Below are positions 10,990 to 22,019 of a stretch of DNA of 64,000 nt, in pieces; the first letter of the stretch is position 1; the number at the start of each line of letters is the position of its first letter. The stretch spans positions 33,882,001 through 33,946,000 of the forward strand of contig NC_091256.1 of NCBI RefSeq assembly GCF_042477335.2, given 5' to 3'. A model generated the notes under the pieces. That model saw only the letters and a list, made by a program, of their open reading frames with translations, had not been told where the DNA came from and did not search any database. A program made the position numbers and the translations under genes. The DNA comes from Ovis canadensis (taxonomy: Eukaryota > Chordata > Mammalia > Artiodactyla > Bovidae).

Positions 10990-11885
10990 CAAGTACAATG
11001 TGTGTTTGGGATGGGGTGAGACACAGGGTTTCCCCCACCAGCGAACATTCAACACTAGCTCTGTGCTCTACAGTGTAACTCAATTCTGACACTATGAACT
11101 CACAGATTGCATCAGGTCCCACACATTAAGGACTCAGCCCAAGACTTCTCCCCCCACACCTCAGACTCCAGTCACACGTCCAGGTTGTTGCCTGAGCTTC
11201 TGACAGGCCAGCTATAGACTGGAGGCTCCAATAACTCCCTCCTTGGGTTGAATTAACTTGCTAGAGTGACTCACAGAACTCACAGAAACATTTTACTGGT
11301 GAGATTACCATTTATTGTCAAAGGATATAACTCAGGAACAGCCAGGAGGAAGGGCAAGTTATGAAGAAAGAGCACAGAGCTTCGATACTCTCTTGAAGTA
11401 TACCTCTCTTTAAGTGGCATATGTTCCACATCTCCATATGTGCACCATCCCATAAGCTCTCCAAAACCAGTCCTTTGGCATTTTCTGAGTATTCTTGCCT
11501 GGAGAATTCCATGGACAGTAGAGCTTGGCGGGCTACTGTCCACAGGGTTGCAAAGAGTCAGACACGACTGAGCAGCTAAGCACGTACATGTTACAGAGGC
11601 ATGATTGAATAAATCATTGCCCATTGGTGATTGAACTCAATCTCCAGCCCCTCAGCCCTCCCCTCATGTCAGGGAAGTAAGATTGCAAGTTCCAATAATC
11701 ACTTTGCTTTGTTCCCTTGGCAGCCAGCTTCCATCCTTAAGTGATGTCCAAAGACCATCTCATTAACATAACAAGAATGCCTTTCATCTCTTAAGAAATT
11801 CCAAGGGTTTCAGGACCTCTGTGCCAGAGATGGGGACAAAGACCAACTATCTACTTCTTATAATAAATCACAGTATGGGACACTT
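10990..11885. mobile_element. Old LTR-like repeat (ERVL type?)
   Basis: I recognise the order GACACAGGGTTTCCCCCACC, CACAGAACTCACAGAAACA, TCAGGAACAGCCAGGAGGA, ATTGGTGATTGAACTCAATC, CATTAACATAACAAGA and GGGGACAAAGACCAACTATC as a widely spread mammalian LTR-type repeat. I cannot name the family with certainty. A Bov-A unit is inserted at about 11485-11590. The small minus-strand frames here are not genes. Confidence 0.55.
11485..11590 (+). mobile_element. Bov-A fragment
   Basis: GTATTCTTGCCTGGAGAATTCC through AAGAGTCAGACACGACTGAGC, the 3' half of a Bov-tA/Bov-A unit, nested in the old LTR. Confidence 0.85.
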
Positions 11886-12330
11886 ACCCTCAAAAATCTT
11901 CCAGTACAATAAAAGAGATGAAAGATGCATAGCATAATACAAGGTAAACTATAGTGGATGATTACAGAGTAGAATGGAAAGTCATGAATTCTGTCATCAG
12001 ACTCGATGGGCTTCAAATTCCTACATGGTTTGAGTCAGTTAATATATCTCCCCAAATCTCTTTCATCATTTATGAAATAGAGAAATGATAATCGTCTCCT
12101 GAAATGATTTTGAATATTCACTTAGCAACTATTGCAGTGTCCAGCACAGAGGCTACAAATGGCAGTTGTTCCATTTTTGCTCTGATGGTGAGAACATGAG
12201 GAGGAGAGAGAGGAGAAAGATGGTGATGAGGGTGATGAGGTAATGGATGGTGTTACAGAGAAGGACAGATGAGGTGGTCTCAGAGAAAAATTACTAGCAA
12301 AGAAATTAAAGAAGTCTAAATACAAGACAG
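11886..12330. other. Unassigned sequence
   Basis: Includes a purine-rich tract (12185-12260, GATGAGG-type words). No gene is seen. Confidence 0.4.
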
Positions 12331-12779
12331 GCATTCATGATGAATGCTGGCTGCCGCCACTACCAAAACCACAACGCCCTCATTCCATTGGCTAAATTGG
12401 CCTCTCCCATCATAAGCATCAGACCCTGGCAGAGTCTCCATTGCACCAGCCCCGGCAGAAGCCCCTTCATCCCTGGGAAAACCCACCAAGCCTACAGAAG
12501 CTTGGGTACCTCCTAGCACTTCTGGACTTAAATCAAGTGTCACAGCACAGGACTTGGGATACAGTCTTCCCAGGAGTGTCCCAGGAGGGGCCTGATAACA
12601 CAACACAGGGAAAAAGAGGGCCAGATGATACAGTACAGAATGAATGCACCGTGAGTGGGTTCGGACCAGTGGGAGAGGAGTCGGGGGAAAAACGGTAAAT
12701 AAATTGCTCTTCCTTTCGTCTTCTGGTGGGGTTTTCTGAAGCATCCAGGTCCTGTCATATAGAGTTGAATCTATTTCCA
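12331..12779. other. GC-richer unassigned tract
   Basis: Contains overlapping open frames on both strands (for example 12316-12780 minus, 154 codons) without any domain, signal peptide or family likeness I can name. The absence of splice-site context and the neighbouring MaLR argue against a gene. Confidence 0.35.
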
Positions 12780-13545
12780 CATGTCTTAAATCTCAGCTGG
12801 TCCTATGACTTTCTTCACTCAATAGCACACAATGGAAGTGATTTGTGCTGTTTTCAAGGCTGTCTCTCAAAAAGCCTTACATGCTCCTGTTCTTCCTCTT
12901 GCCCCTCTGCCTCACCATGGAAACAAGACCAGGCTGGCCTCCTGGAGAACAGGTGGAGCACCGCCAAGTCAAGTAGCTGTCCCAGCTGAAGCCCCAGATG
13001 CATGAGAGAGTCCGTCCAAAACCAGCAAAGTCACCGGGCTGACTCAGAGCTGACCTTAGATGCAGGAGCCCTGCTGAGCCCAGCTCTGAGCAACAAAAGC
13101 AGCAGATCCACTGAGCTGGAAGCAGAAAGAAATATTCGCTGGTGTGTATCATGGGGGTTTACGATTCTTCATGCAGCACTGCTGTGACAGTAGATAACTG
13201 ATTCAGAAATCGGTACCAGAAGTTCAGTGCTGCCATCACGAAAACCTAGAATATGTAACATTGGAGACTGGAGAGTGGGAAGAAACTAGAAAAATCATAG
13301 AGAACATTGCCATAACAAGGCGGAAAATGGAAACCCATGTTGGGTAGTGATGAAGCAATTAGTAAAACCATCATTCATGGCAATATGGAAATCTGGAAAA
13401 AATCTTTGGACTTGAGCAAAATGATTACCACAGCAAAATGCTCAAAGGTTCGGCTGACTGTTTCTCAGTGCATATGATAACGTGCTGCAAGAAAAAGGTG
13501 ACTAAAGGAAAACTGGCTAATTGCAAGCATAAATTAAAGGGAATA
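12780..13545 (+). mobile_element. MaLR (MLT1/MST-type) LTR and start of internal region
   Basis: The part up to about 13205 has the MaLR LTR 3' end pattern (AGAAATATTCGCTGG, GGTTTACGATTCTTCATGCAGCA, GACAGTAGATAACTGATTCAG). It is followed directly by AAATCGGTACCAGAAGTTCAGTGCTGC...ACTGGAGAGTGGG, which resembles MaLR internal sequence. The GC-richer tract upstream (12330-12780) may belong to it or be unique. Chance frames on both strands carry no recognisable domain. Confidence 0.6.
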
Positions 13546-13546
13546 T

Positions 13547-13855
13547 GGGGCTTTCCTGGTGGCACAATAGATGGGAATCTGCCCGCCAAGCAGAGACCAT
13601 GGGTCCAGTTCCTGGTCCGTGAAGATCCCACGTGCCACGGAGAAACTATGCTCCTGTGCCGTGATTGCTGAGCCTGTGCTCTGGAGTCCGCGTGCCAGTC
13701 ACAACTACCAAGCCTGCAAGCTGCAGCTCCTGAAGCTCACACGCCCCAGGGCCCACGCTCTGCAACAGAGAAGTCACTGCAGTGAGAAGCCCACTCGCCC
13801 CAATGAAGACTAGCCCCCACTCGCCGCATTAAATGACCCAAGTCTACCTCACAGT
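13547..13855 (+). mobile_element. CHR-type SINE (tRNA-derived)
   Basis: GGGGCTTTCCTGGTGGCACAATAG head, a body with GTGCCGTGATTGCTGAGCCTGTG, and a tail with GAGAAGCCCACTCGCCCCAATGAAG...GCCGCATTAAATGACCC. Full-length layout of the ruminant CHR family. It interrupts MaLR internal sequence. Confidence 0.82.
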
Positions 13856-14025
13856 TGGTCCAGTGCGACTATGGACTTTACACTGGTTCCCCCACCTATA
13901 TAGTAAGGGCTGTTGTGGTAACAAGAACAAAGTGAAAGCCTCTGAAACTGGAAGATAATGCATCAATAGCGATATTGAATTCCTTGAGGCATCAGAGTTT
14001 ATCACCACCATCAAAAACTCTAAAG

Positions 14026-14340
14026 GAGGGCTTCCCCGGTGGTCTAGTGGTTAAGAATCCTCCTGCCAATGCCGGGGACATGGGTTCGAGCTCTGATCCA
14101 GGAAGACCCCACATGCTGTGGGGCGAGTAAGCCTGTGTGCCGCAACTATTGAGCTGATGTGCCTAGAGCCTGTGTTCCACAACAAGAGAAGCCACCACAA
14201 TAAGAAGCCAGTACGCCACCATGAAGTGTAGCCCCAGCTCTCCACAAGGAGAGGAAGCCCACACAGCAACGAAGACCCAGGACAGCCAAAAATCAATCAA
14301 GCAAAAACAAAAAGTCAAATATGTCTTTAAAAAAAAAAGC
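14026..14340 (+). mobile_element. CHR-type SINE, full length
   Basis: GGGCTTCCCCGGTGGTCTAGTGGTTAAGAATCC head with tRNA-like B box (GGTTCGAGCTC). Body with TGTGTGCCGCAACTATTGAG. Tail AGGAAGCCCACACAGCAACGAAGACCCAGGACAGCC and an A-rich end. Confidence 0.9.
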
Positions 14341-14448
14341 AACCTGAAGGATGTAAGAGCATTAAGCCTCATCCTATCACCAGCCCGACCTCTGATCTCT
14401 AAAAATGAGATGAGTAGTGGTGGTTAATGGTGGACTACCACACACTTG

Positions 14449-14682
14449 GGGCTTCCCAGATGGCACAGTGGTAAAGAATTCGCCTGCCAGTGCAGGAGAC
14501 CCAGGAGATGCATGTTCAATCCCTGGGTAGGGAAGATCCCTTGGAGTAGTAAACGGCAACATTTAGCAGCTCCAGTAAACAGCTCCAGTATTCTTGCCTG
14601 GAAAATTCCATGGACAGGAGACCCTGGTGTGCGACAGTCCATAGGGATGCAAAAGGTCAGACATGACTGAGCACACACACCA
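14449..14682 (+). mobile_element. Bov-tA SINE
   Basis: GGGGCTTCCCAGATGGCACAGTGG to TCAGACATGACTGAGCACAC. An internal near-repeat (AGCAGCTCCAGTAAACAGCTCCAGTA, 14566-14591) is a small local duplication. Confidence 0.92.
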
Positions 14683-14698
14683 CCATCCTTACTTCATG

Positions 14699-14908
14699 GG
14701 ACTTCCTTTGTGATTCAGATGGTGAAGAATCTATCTGCAATGCAGGCGGCATGGGTTCGATCCCTGGGTTAGGAAGATCCCCTGGAGAAGGAAATGGCTA
14801 CGCACTCCAGTATTCTCGCCTGTAGAATTCCATGGATCGAGGAGTCTAGCGGGCTACAATCCATGGGGTCACAAAGAGTCGAACAGGACTGAGCGACTAA
14901 CACTTTCA
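14699..14908 (+). mobile_element. Bov-tA SINE
   Basis: GGGACTTCCTTTGTGATTCAG to GGACTGAGCGACTAACA, with B-box-like GGGTTCGATCCCTGGG. In tandem with the copy just upstream, same orientation. Confidence 0.92.
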
Positions 14909-14909
14909 G

Positions 14910-15083
14910 TTTCATAGTTGATTTACAGTGTTGTATTAGTTTCAGATGTACAACAAAGTAATTGGTCACACATATACATGTATTTATTCTTTTTCAGATA
15001 CTTTTCCCATTCAGGTTATTATAGAATATTGAGTAGAGTTCCCTGTACTATATAGTAGGTCCTTGTCGATTATCTATTAAAAT
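14910..15083 (-). mobile_element. L1 3' end
   Basis: Reverse L1 3' UTR: ATAGTTGATTTACAGTGTTGTATTAGTTTCAG, then ATATTGAGTAGAGTTCCCTGTACTATATAGTAGG. Confidence 0.85.
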
Positions 15084-15806
15084 CCCTAGTTATAGAAAAA
15101 TAAGACAGTAAATGGGGGCTTTTCTGAAAATACTTTTGTGACCTTTTAGACACATGTAAGAGAGTCCAAAGTTCGTGCAGATTCTTTATTACGCATGTTA
15201 ACCCAAGGAGCTTTGACTTTGCTTTTCTTAGATAGGAGTATTGCCTAATAGAGAGGTTGAATTGATACAATTTAATAATACACTAATCATGCAAGTTATC
15301 CTTATTTATGACATTGGCTGTATGAAAGCTAATATTCTTTAAACCAAATTATTTTTAATTGTGAAACACTAATTTAAAAGTCTTGTTAAATAAAGAATAA
15401 GGACTTTTTAGCTGAATTCATATTCAATTACAGTGTAAATTATTCAAGTTTAGGAAGTCAGAATTAATGAAATCCATATTAAAGCATGTGTATCAGAGGA
15501 AAATCTTTTAAAATATAGAAACAAAAGCTTCCCATGAAAAGAATATCCAAAAAAGCATCAACTGTAGTCTAGTATCTAGTATGTCATACTTTTCTTATAA
15601 AGATGACAGCAAGTTAGTTCCTAATATATTGGGGTTTTTTCTCTGACTTCTGTGGAAACAGAAAATAAGGAACATGCAAGACTGCCATCACTATTATTAA
15701 TCAAACCATGTGTCAAATATGGCATTGGTCTATTATATATAGCCAGATTTCTTCCACAATGAGTTATAGACAGTTCTTTAAGGATCTGCTAGACCTTGAT
15801 CCTCAA
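15084..15806. other. AT-rich unassigned sequence
   Basis: No gene or confident repeat is seen. Confidence 0.45.
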
Positions 15807-15807
15807 G

Positions 15808-15992
15808 ATTTTTTTTCAAATTGAACGATAGTTGATTTTCAATATTATGTTAGTTTCAGGTATACAGCAAAGTGATTCGGTTGTACATATATTTTTTTCC
15901 AAATTCTTTTCCATTATAGGTTATTACAAGATATTGAATATAGTTCCCTGAACTATACAGTAAGTACTTGTTGTGCATCTGTTTTATATAGA
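15808..15992 (-). mobile_element. L1 3' end
   Basis: Reverse L1 3' UTR with ATTTTCAATATTATGTTAGTTTCAGGTATACAGC and GATATTGAATATAGTTCCCTGAACTATACAG. Confidence 0.85.
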
Positions 15993-16007
15993 ATGGAATG
16001 TATCTGT

Positions 16008-16230
16008 CAGGACTTCCCAGATGGTGCTAGTGGTAAGGAACCCACCTACCAATGCAGGAGACATAAGAGATGTCAGTTTGATCCCTGGGTCAGGAAGATC
16101 CCCTGGAGGAGCATGTGGGAACCCACTCTAGTATTCTTGCCTGGGAAATCCCATGGACAGAGAAGCCTGACGGGTTACAGTCCATGGGGTCACAAAGAGT
16201 CGGATAGGACTGAAGCGACTGAGTACAAAC
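16008..16230 (+). mobile_element. Bov-tA SINE
   Basis: GGACTTCCCAGATGGTGCTAGTGG to GTCGGATAGGACTGAAGCGACTGAG. Abuts an L1 end on the left and a minus-strand BovB on the right. Confidence 0.92.
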
Positions 16231-16922
16231 ACAGTTCAGTTCAGTTCAGTTGCTCAGCTGGGTCGAACTCTTTTCAGCTCCAGGGACTGCGGCACGCCAG
16301 GCTTCCCTATCCATCACCAACTTCCAGAGCCTGCTCAAACTCATGTCCATCAAGTCAGCGATGCCATCCAACCATCTCATCCTCTGTCGTCCCCTTCTCC
16401 TCCTGCCTTCAATCTTTCCCAGCACCAGGGTCTTTTCCAAGGAGCCAGTTCTTTGCATCAGGTGGCCAAAGGATTGGAGTTTCAGCTTCAGCATCAGTCT
16501 TTCCAATGAATATTCATGGCTGATTTCCTTTAGGACTGACTGGTTTGGTTTCCTTGCAGTTTAAGGGACTCTCAAGAGTCTTCTCCAACACCACAGTTCA
16601 AAAGCATCAATTCTTCAGCACTCAGCTTTCTTTATGGTCTAATTCTCACATCCATACATGACTACTGGAAAACACATAGCTTGGACTAGGTGGACCTTTG
16701 TCAAAAAAATAACATCTTTACTTTTTAATATGCTGTCTAGGTTGGTCATAGCTTTTCTTCCAAGGAGCAACACCTTTTAATTTCATGACTGCAGTCACCA
16801 CTTGCAGAGATTTTGGAGCCCAAGAAAATAAAATCTCTCACTGTTTCCATTGTTTCCCCATCTATTTGCCTTGAAGTGATGGGACTGGATGCCATGATCT
16901 TAGTTTTTTGAATGCTGCACAC
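16231..16922 (-). mobile_element. BovB 3' fragment
   Basis: Reverse BovB 3' end starting with the CAGTTCAGTTCAGTTCAGTTGCTCAG tail and extending about 690 bp. The reverse frame reads [27 protein letters not shown] and farther on QKTKIMASSPITSRQIDGETMETV, the C-terminal part after the reverse transcriptase core. Broken by frameshifts. Confidence 0.93.
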
Positions 16923-18125
16923 ACACATATATCTCTCAATCCCATATTCTTAATTTATCCCTCCCATCCCCAGAGATTTTAACTCCTGATAAACACAGTG
17001 AAGATGCCCCAGTCATACTAAACTGAAATAAAAATTCTAAATTAGGTGGAGACCCATTTTCATGAGTTACAAAGACCTAAATGAATTTAAGCTCTTTGTC
17101 TTTGTCAAGCTCATCCTCTCTCTAGCCCTATCTTCTTGCCCAGCTACAGTTAAAAAGCTTCCTCAGTTTCTTATTTTGTTAAAAGTAGGAAATTTTGATC
17201 TATAGAAGAAAAACAAAAGCTACTGAAACATATTACAAGGTCAAGTCAAAAAAGCACCAATAAGAATCTAGGGGGCTGTGGAACATAGACTCATTCTTCT
17301 CTGTGCTAAACCTCAAAAAGGCTCACAGTATCACATTTCAGAAGGCCCGGATGCTGACCTCTGATGACTGAAGTCTGGTCACATTCCAGGCATGGCCGTG
17401 CTTGGCACCAACTGGAAGCCCTTGTTTCTCCCTCTAGGAAGTTAATATTAAACACTATACGCTTAGGAGATGCCTTCTCTAATCTAGTTCATCTATTTCA
17501 TCCTACCAGAAAAAGGCAACAGTTTGAGATGTGAAGAATAATGACTACTGAAAACAGCCACACAAAGTGAAAGATCATCCTTGTCCTTAGATAACTTCGC
17601 AAGACGGCAGGTTCTTTACTTTTTTATTAGTGTTGAGCAAATGTTATATAACTTTATTATTTTATGGTCCTTTGAACCCCAAGACCTCCTCCTCCCTTGT
17701 TACATGAACCCATTAAACCCTTCCAACATCACTGGGTTGGTGGCAAGTTTTCTTCCAGTTTTTTTTACACTGTGTGCTTCTGATAGAGATGGTGAAACTG
17801 CTTATTCACCGGTGGTCATTGAGTTCACTGGGAAGGTGAACTGCGTGGCAACTTAGAAGTGTAATATCTAGCATCCTAGAAAGGCAGGCACCAAAAAAAA
17901 AAAAAGTCACTCCCTATTGACTGGGTCAGGACTAGTGCAAGGCAGAGAGTTACTCATCTGGTGTTGGTGGGTAGGAGATTGAAGGGAGGAGTGTGCAGAA
18001 CTTAAAAGGGAGTCCAAAAACTTAGAAATCAAGAAAAATAGTATTTTGATACACTCTTTTTAAAAGCAAATGTTTTTTTGCTGTGGTGGATTGGGAATTT
18101 GAGATTAGTAGATGCAAACTTTTAT
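16923..18125. other. Unassigned sequence
   Basis: No confident repeat is seen. A 91-codon plus-strand frame at 17581-17856 is the longest, with no recognised family and no splice context. Confidence 0.4.
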
Positions 18126-18127
18126 GT

Positions 18128-18322
18128 GAAAGTGAAAGTCGCTTAGTCGTGTTCGACTCTTTGTGACCCCACGGACTGTACAGTCCATAGAATTCTCCAG
18201 GCCAGAATACTGGAATGGGCAGCCTTTCCCTTCTCCAGTGCATCTTCCCAACCCAGGGATCAAACTCAGGTCTCCTGCATTGCAGGCAGATTCTTTACTG
18301 GCTGAGCCACAAGGGAAGCCCA
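18128..18322 (-). mobile_element. Bov-tA SINE
   Basis: GTCGCTTAGTCGTGTTCGACTC to GAGCCACAAGGGAAGCCC. A second partial reverse copy of the central and tRNA part follows (18323-18382), so two elements or a partial duplication lie back to back. Confidence 0.88.
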
Positions 18323-18384
18323 AGAACACTGGAGTAGGTCACCTATCTCCAGCAGATCTTCCCTATCCAGGAATCGAACTGGGG

Positions 18385-18550
18385 GAAACTTCTACACACA
18401 GAATGGATAAACAAGGTCGTACTGTATAGCATCAGCTTCCCAGGTGGCGCAATGGTAAAGAATCTACCTGCCGAGGCAGGAGACTCAGGAGACTCAGGGT
18501 CAGAAAATCCCCTGTAGTATCAACTGCACTGAAGTAAAACACATTTTTAA
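18385..18550 (+). mobile_element. L1 3' fragment interrupted by partial Bov-tA
   Basis: L1 words (ACAGAATGGATAAACAAGGTCGTACTGTATAGCA, then ATCAACTGCACTGAAGTAAAAC) flank a Bov-tA head at 18430-18525 (CAGCTTCCCAGGTGGCGCAATGG...CAGAAAATCCCCTG). Confidence 0.7.
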
Positions 18551-18972
18551 AATAAAAATGAGAAATTAGTGTAGAGAATTCCTAATGCACAAAACGGTCA
18601 AAAATTTAAATACAGAATTGCACCCTGCATTTGCATGGTTCAGCTTCACTTACCTCATCCTAATCTTGACTTTTCGGTACTGACTCAATGACCCCAGAAA
18701 TTTCACACTTCAGGAGCCCGTCTTTTTATAGTGTTGTCTGCAATTAAAATGCAAGTGTTCTAGAAGGAGCAGCATATTAAATCTCAGCAAATGTTTATCC
18801 TGGTGCCTTTCAAAAACACAGATTGGTGTGGGGGCTGGAAAGAAAATGAGATTATGGGTGCTGGGTCTTCAGCAGACAGCAAACAGAAGAGCAGCAAGTT
18901 AAAGCCCAATCCTGCTGCTAAAAATCTAAGACCAAAGTCAACAGTTTTGATTTTTCACTTCACGATTTAGAC

Positions 18973-19316
18973 ATCAGTTGAGTTCAGTTGCTTAGTCATG
19001 CCCAACACTTTGCAACCCCATGGACTGTAGCACGCCATCGCCAACTCCCAGAGCTTGCTCAACTCATGTCCATCAAGTCAGTGATGCCATCCAACCATCT
19101 CATCCTCTGTCGTCCCCTTCTCCTCCTGCCTTCAATCTTTCCCAGCATCAGGGTCTTTTCCAGTGAGTCAGTTCTTTGCATCAGATGGCCAAAGGATTGG
19201 CGCTTCAGCTTCAGCATCAGTCCTTCCAATGAATATTCAAGACTGATTTCCTTTAGGATGGACTGGTTGGATCCCCTTTCAGTCCAAGGGTCTCTCAAGA
19301 GTCTTCTCCAAATTTA
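18973..19316 (-). mobile_element. BovB 3' tail
   Basis: Reverse BovB tail beginning TTGAGTTCAGTTGCTTAGTC. The reverse frame reads [26 protein letters not shown]. It ends next to a CTCF-like motif. Confidence 0.92.
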
Positions 19317-19345
19317 GATATCATTTACTGTATATTCTAGATTCT

Positions 19346-19364
19346 GGACAAAAGGGGGCGCTGC
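19346..19364 (+). promoter_or_regulatory. Candidate CTCF site
   Basis: GGACAAAAGGGGGCGCTGC contains the strong CTCF core AGGGGGCGCT in the plus orientation. It is outside the BovB and at the left edge of the repeat-poor block. Motif match only. Confidence 0.5.
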
Positions 19365-20447
19365 CAAGCCATAGATGAAGACTCAGAGTTAATTTCTGCT
19401 TTAAATTTCCAAAACTTACTAGGAAAAACTTACTGCTTTAACCCCGAGGAGAAAAACTTTTTCTCAACAGACACATTTGGCATTTATAGATTTTGTAGCT
19501 GCTGTGAATTTATCTAACTACGGAGGATTTCTAAAAAACTCATCTGATTGAAGAGGACCTGTAGAAACTTCCTTTGAGCCACAGGGTAAGTAATATGCAA
19601 AGCTAGAAGAAAAATATTTAATAATAACAATGATAATAAGGCTATCAGTTTTCTCCATCTTAGCCATAATTTGCAAATAAGATAATTTTTAAAATTAATT
19701 ACAGTATTTCATATAAATATGAACACTCTTAAAATTTTAAAGGTGCTTATTTTTAGTTAGACAGTCAATATACTTTCTTAAGCAATGGTAAGATAGTGTC
19801 TCAGGCTGCCAATGCCAAAAACTGTGCAACAAAAAAGAATTTAACCAAAACATCTTCAGTGGGATTCCCCCTCTACCTCTAGCTACAGTTTCTCTCTCCT
19901 CCAAACAAAAAGTAATCATTTATTTCTTTCTGACTAAGCCCAGTAAAAGAAGTTTGTGTGTTAAAATACCAAATAATCTCTTCATTGCATTTGGAGGGGA
20001 AGGGGTTCTTTTCAAAGTGTCTAGAGATGAAAGAACTTGGTGTTTATTTCTCAACATTTTCTGCTTTCATTTTTCCTGATCTTACCAAAAATATACAAAT
20101 GTACAAAAAATATATAAAATATAGGTATTCTAAAACTAAAGATTAATTTTAAGTTTTGATGAGGGGGAAAAGGCCATTTTCCTGGAAGAGGTTAAAATGG
20201 TTAAACCATCACTGGAAAACTCAAAGGCTATCCCCAAAGTAAGTGAAATGGACAGAATCAGGTCATCCCAATAGGAATGCAGTAGTGGCAGTCAATTAAG
20301 ACAGAAGGGAAGGTAGCCTGTAACTTATACTCTCAGAAAACTAAACTTCTAGACACAGTGTGATGTTTGCAGGACATAAAGCTTCATATCAGAAAGTTGC
20401 AAACGTGGATACAAGTTCAGAGGGAAAAAAGGAAAGAATGATCAGTC

Positions 20448-20516
20448 ACACTGAAAAGGAAAAGGAAAGATATTGATACTTCTATTTCACCAGGTCTATT
20501 GTAACTGATCATCCCT
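20448..20516 (+). repeat. 69-bp dispersed direct repeat, copy 1
   Basis: About 90% identical (7 mismatches, no gaps) to 21951-22019. The family is not recognised. Confidence 0.85.
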
Positions 20517-20990
20517 CTTCTGTAAGAGAAATTAACTTACACATCTATGATTTTTCTTTAGTTGACTTAAGGAGCTAAAAGCAAAATGTGTGCATAATAC
20601 AATTTTCTAATGATGTACCTTGTGTGAAATGCGGAGAATGTTTCAAGTTGATGAAAAGGAAAACAAGGTTATTTAACAAAATACAAATAAACTTAATACA
20701 CTAAGAGGTAAACTGTTAAAGTATAGGTGATCAAACCTCCAGAAAAATAATCTCTTAGAAAACAATTCAATTGGGGCAGGGGAACATCATTAAATTTAAG
20801 AAAACCTTGGACACTTTTTAATGTTGATTATTAAATTACCTTTTCTGATTCTATTCTATAAACTTAGTTGGTTTTATATTGCTACATACTAAACTTATCC
20901 ATATCCAAAAAATTACTAACCTAATTGCTAATCGATTGTTTATCCAAAGGTTTTTTTCCTTTGTTTTTACACTATGTACTGATAACATAG

Positions 20991-21095
20991 GGGGCTTCCC
21001 TGGTAGCTCAGACAGTAAAGAATCTGTCTGTAATGTAGGAGACCAGGGTTCCATCCCTGGGTTGGGAAGATCCCCTGGAGATTGAAAAGCAGGAA
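20991..21095 (+). mobile_element. Partial Bov-tA (tRNA-derived head)
   Basis: GGGGCTTCCCTGGTAGCTCAGACAG to TTGGGAAGATCCCCTGGAG. The A-unit is missing. Confidence 0.85.
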
Positions 21096-21950
21096 TCAAT
21101 TTTGGACAAATCCAAGTTCTATTTAGACTCATAAAACATAGCCTATTTGAGAGTCAACCTCAGATATCCTGGTTTGCTTGGATAAATCCCTTGACAAACC
21201 TGTAAAATAGGAAGCTTGGCCTCAGCTCACACACAGGAGTTAATTCCAGAATGAGTTTTAGAGTTCTGCAGTGCCTATCTGGGCAATTTAATTAAAGAGT
21301 AGGCTTTTGCTTTTGTCTTCTAAATCAATCTTTGCCAGAAATTTCTCTCTACATCTTGAGAACTTACAAAGCTCTAGTGCCATAATTTTTAAAAAACTAT
21401 GTTTACTAAATGCTGGAGCTTGAAAAATTAACATTTAATATTAAAGAGTCTGCACTGCTTTTCTTTGTGGTTTTGAAAAGATTAACACTTTGTGAGTAGA
21501 TAAAGTAATATACTAACATCATGTTACAAACATGTCATCATAACTGTTATAAACAAAGCTATAATCATATCAGGAAAATGAGTTTATTTATTTACAAAAT
21601 TATCAAATAACTTGTCATATAAATGTGAATTGTATTATAACCAATGAGGTAAGCTGATGAGTCGTTCACAGTTCAAAATATTGAATTCATAGTCGTTCAC
21701 AGTTCAGTCATAATTAATTGTAAGGTCATTTTCCATCAACTAGGACATTTGCAAAACAAAACCAAAGACAGTCTTGTTATTCAATTTAAAAACATTAAAT
21801 GAGAAAATGCTGAATGTGCTTAAAATTTTTAAATAGCTCCATTAATTTTATAGAGTATATAAATTCAAATTAAATATAAATATTTTATGGATAACCTAAA
21901 TGAATTTTTTGGCCAATCCAGTATATTTCAGGAATAAATAAAACATAATT

Positions 21951-22019
21951 ACACTAGAAAGGAAATGGAAAGATATTGATACCTCTATTTCACCAAATCT
22001 ATTGCAACTGATCATCCCT
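21951..22019 (+). repeat. 69-bp dispersed direct repeat, copy 2
   Basis: Same orientation as copy 1, 1.5 kb downstream. Shared core includes AAAGATATTGATAC and CTCTATTTCACCA-type words and ends CTGATCATCCCT. Confidence 0.85.

Noticed and set aside
12316-12780. 154-codon minus-strand open frame
   Set aside because: No domain, no codon-level likeness to a known protein and a competing open frame on the other strand. It adjoins a MaLR LTR.
14026-14120. tRNA gene suggested by box A/B-like words
   Set aside because: The words belong to the tRNA-derived heads of CHR and Bov-tA SINEs. No cloverleaf with an acceptor stem of a true tRNA was seen.
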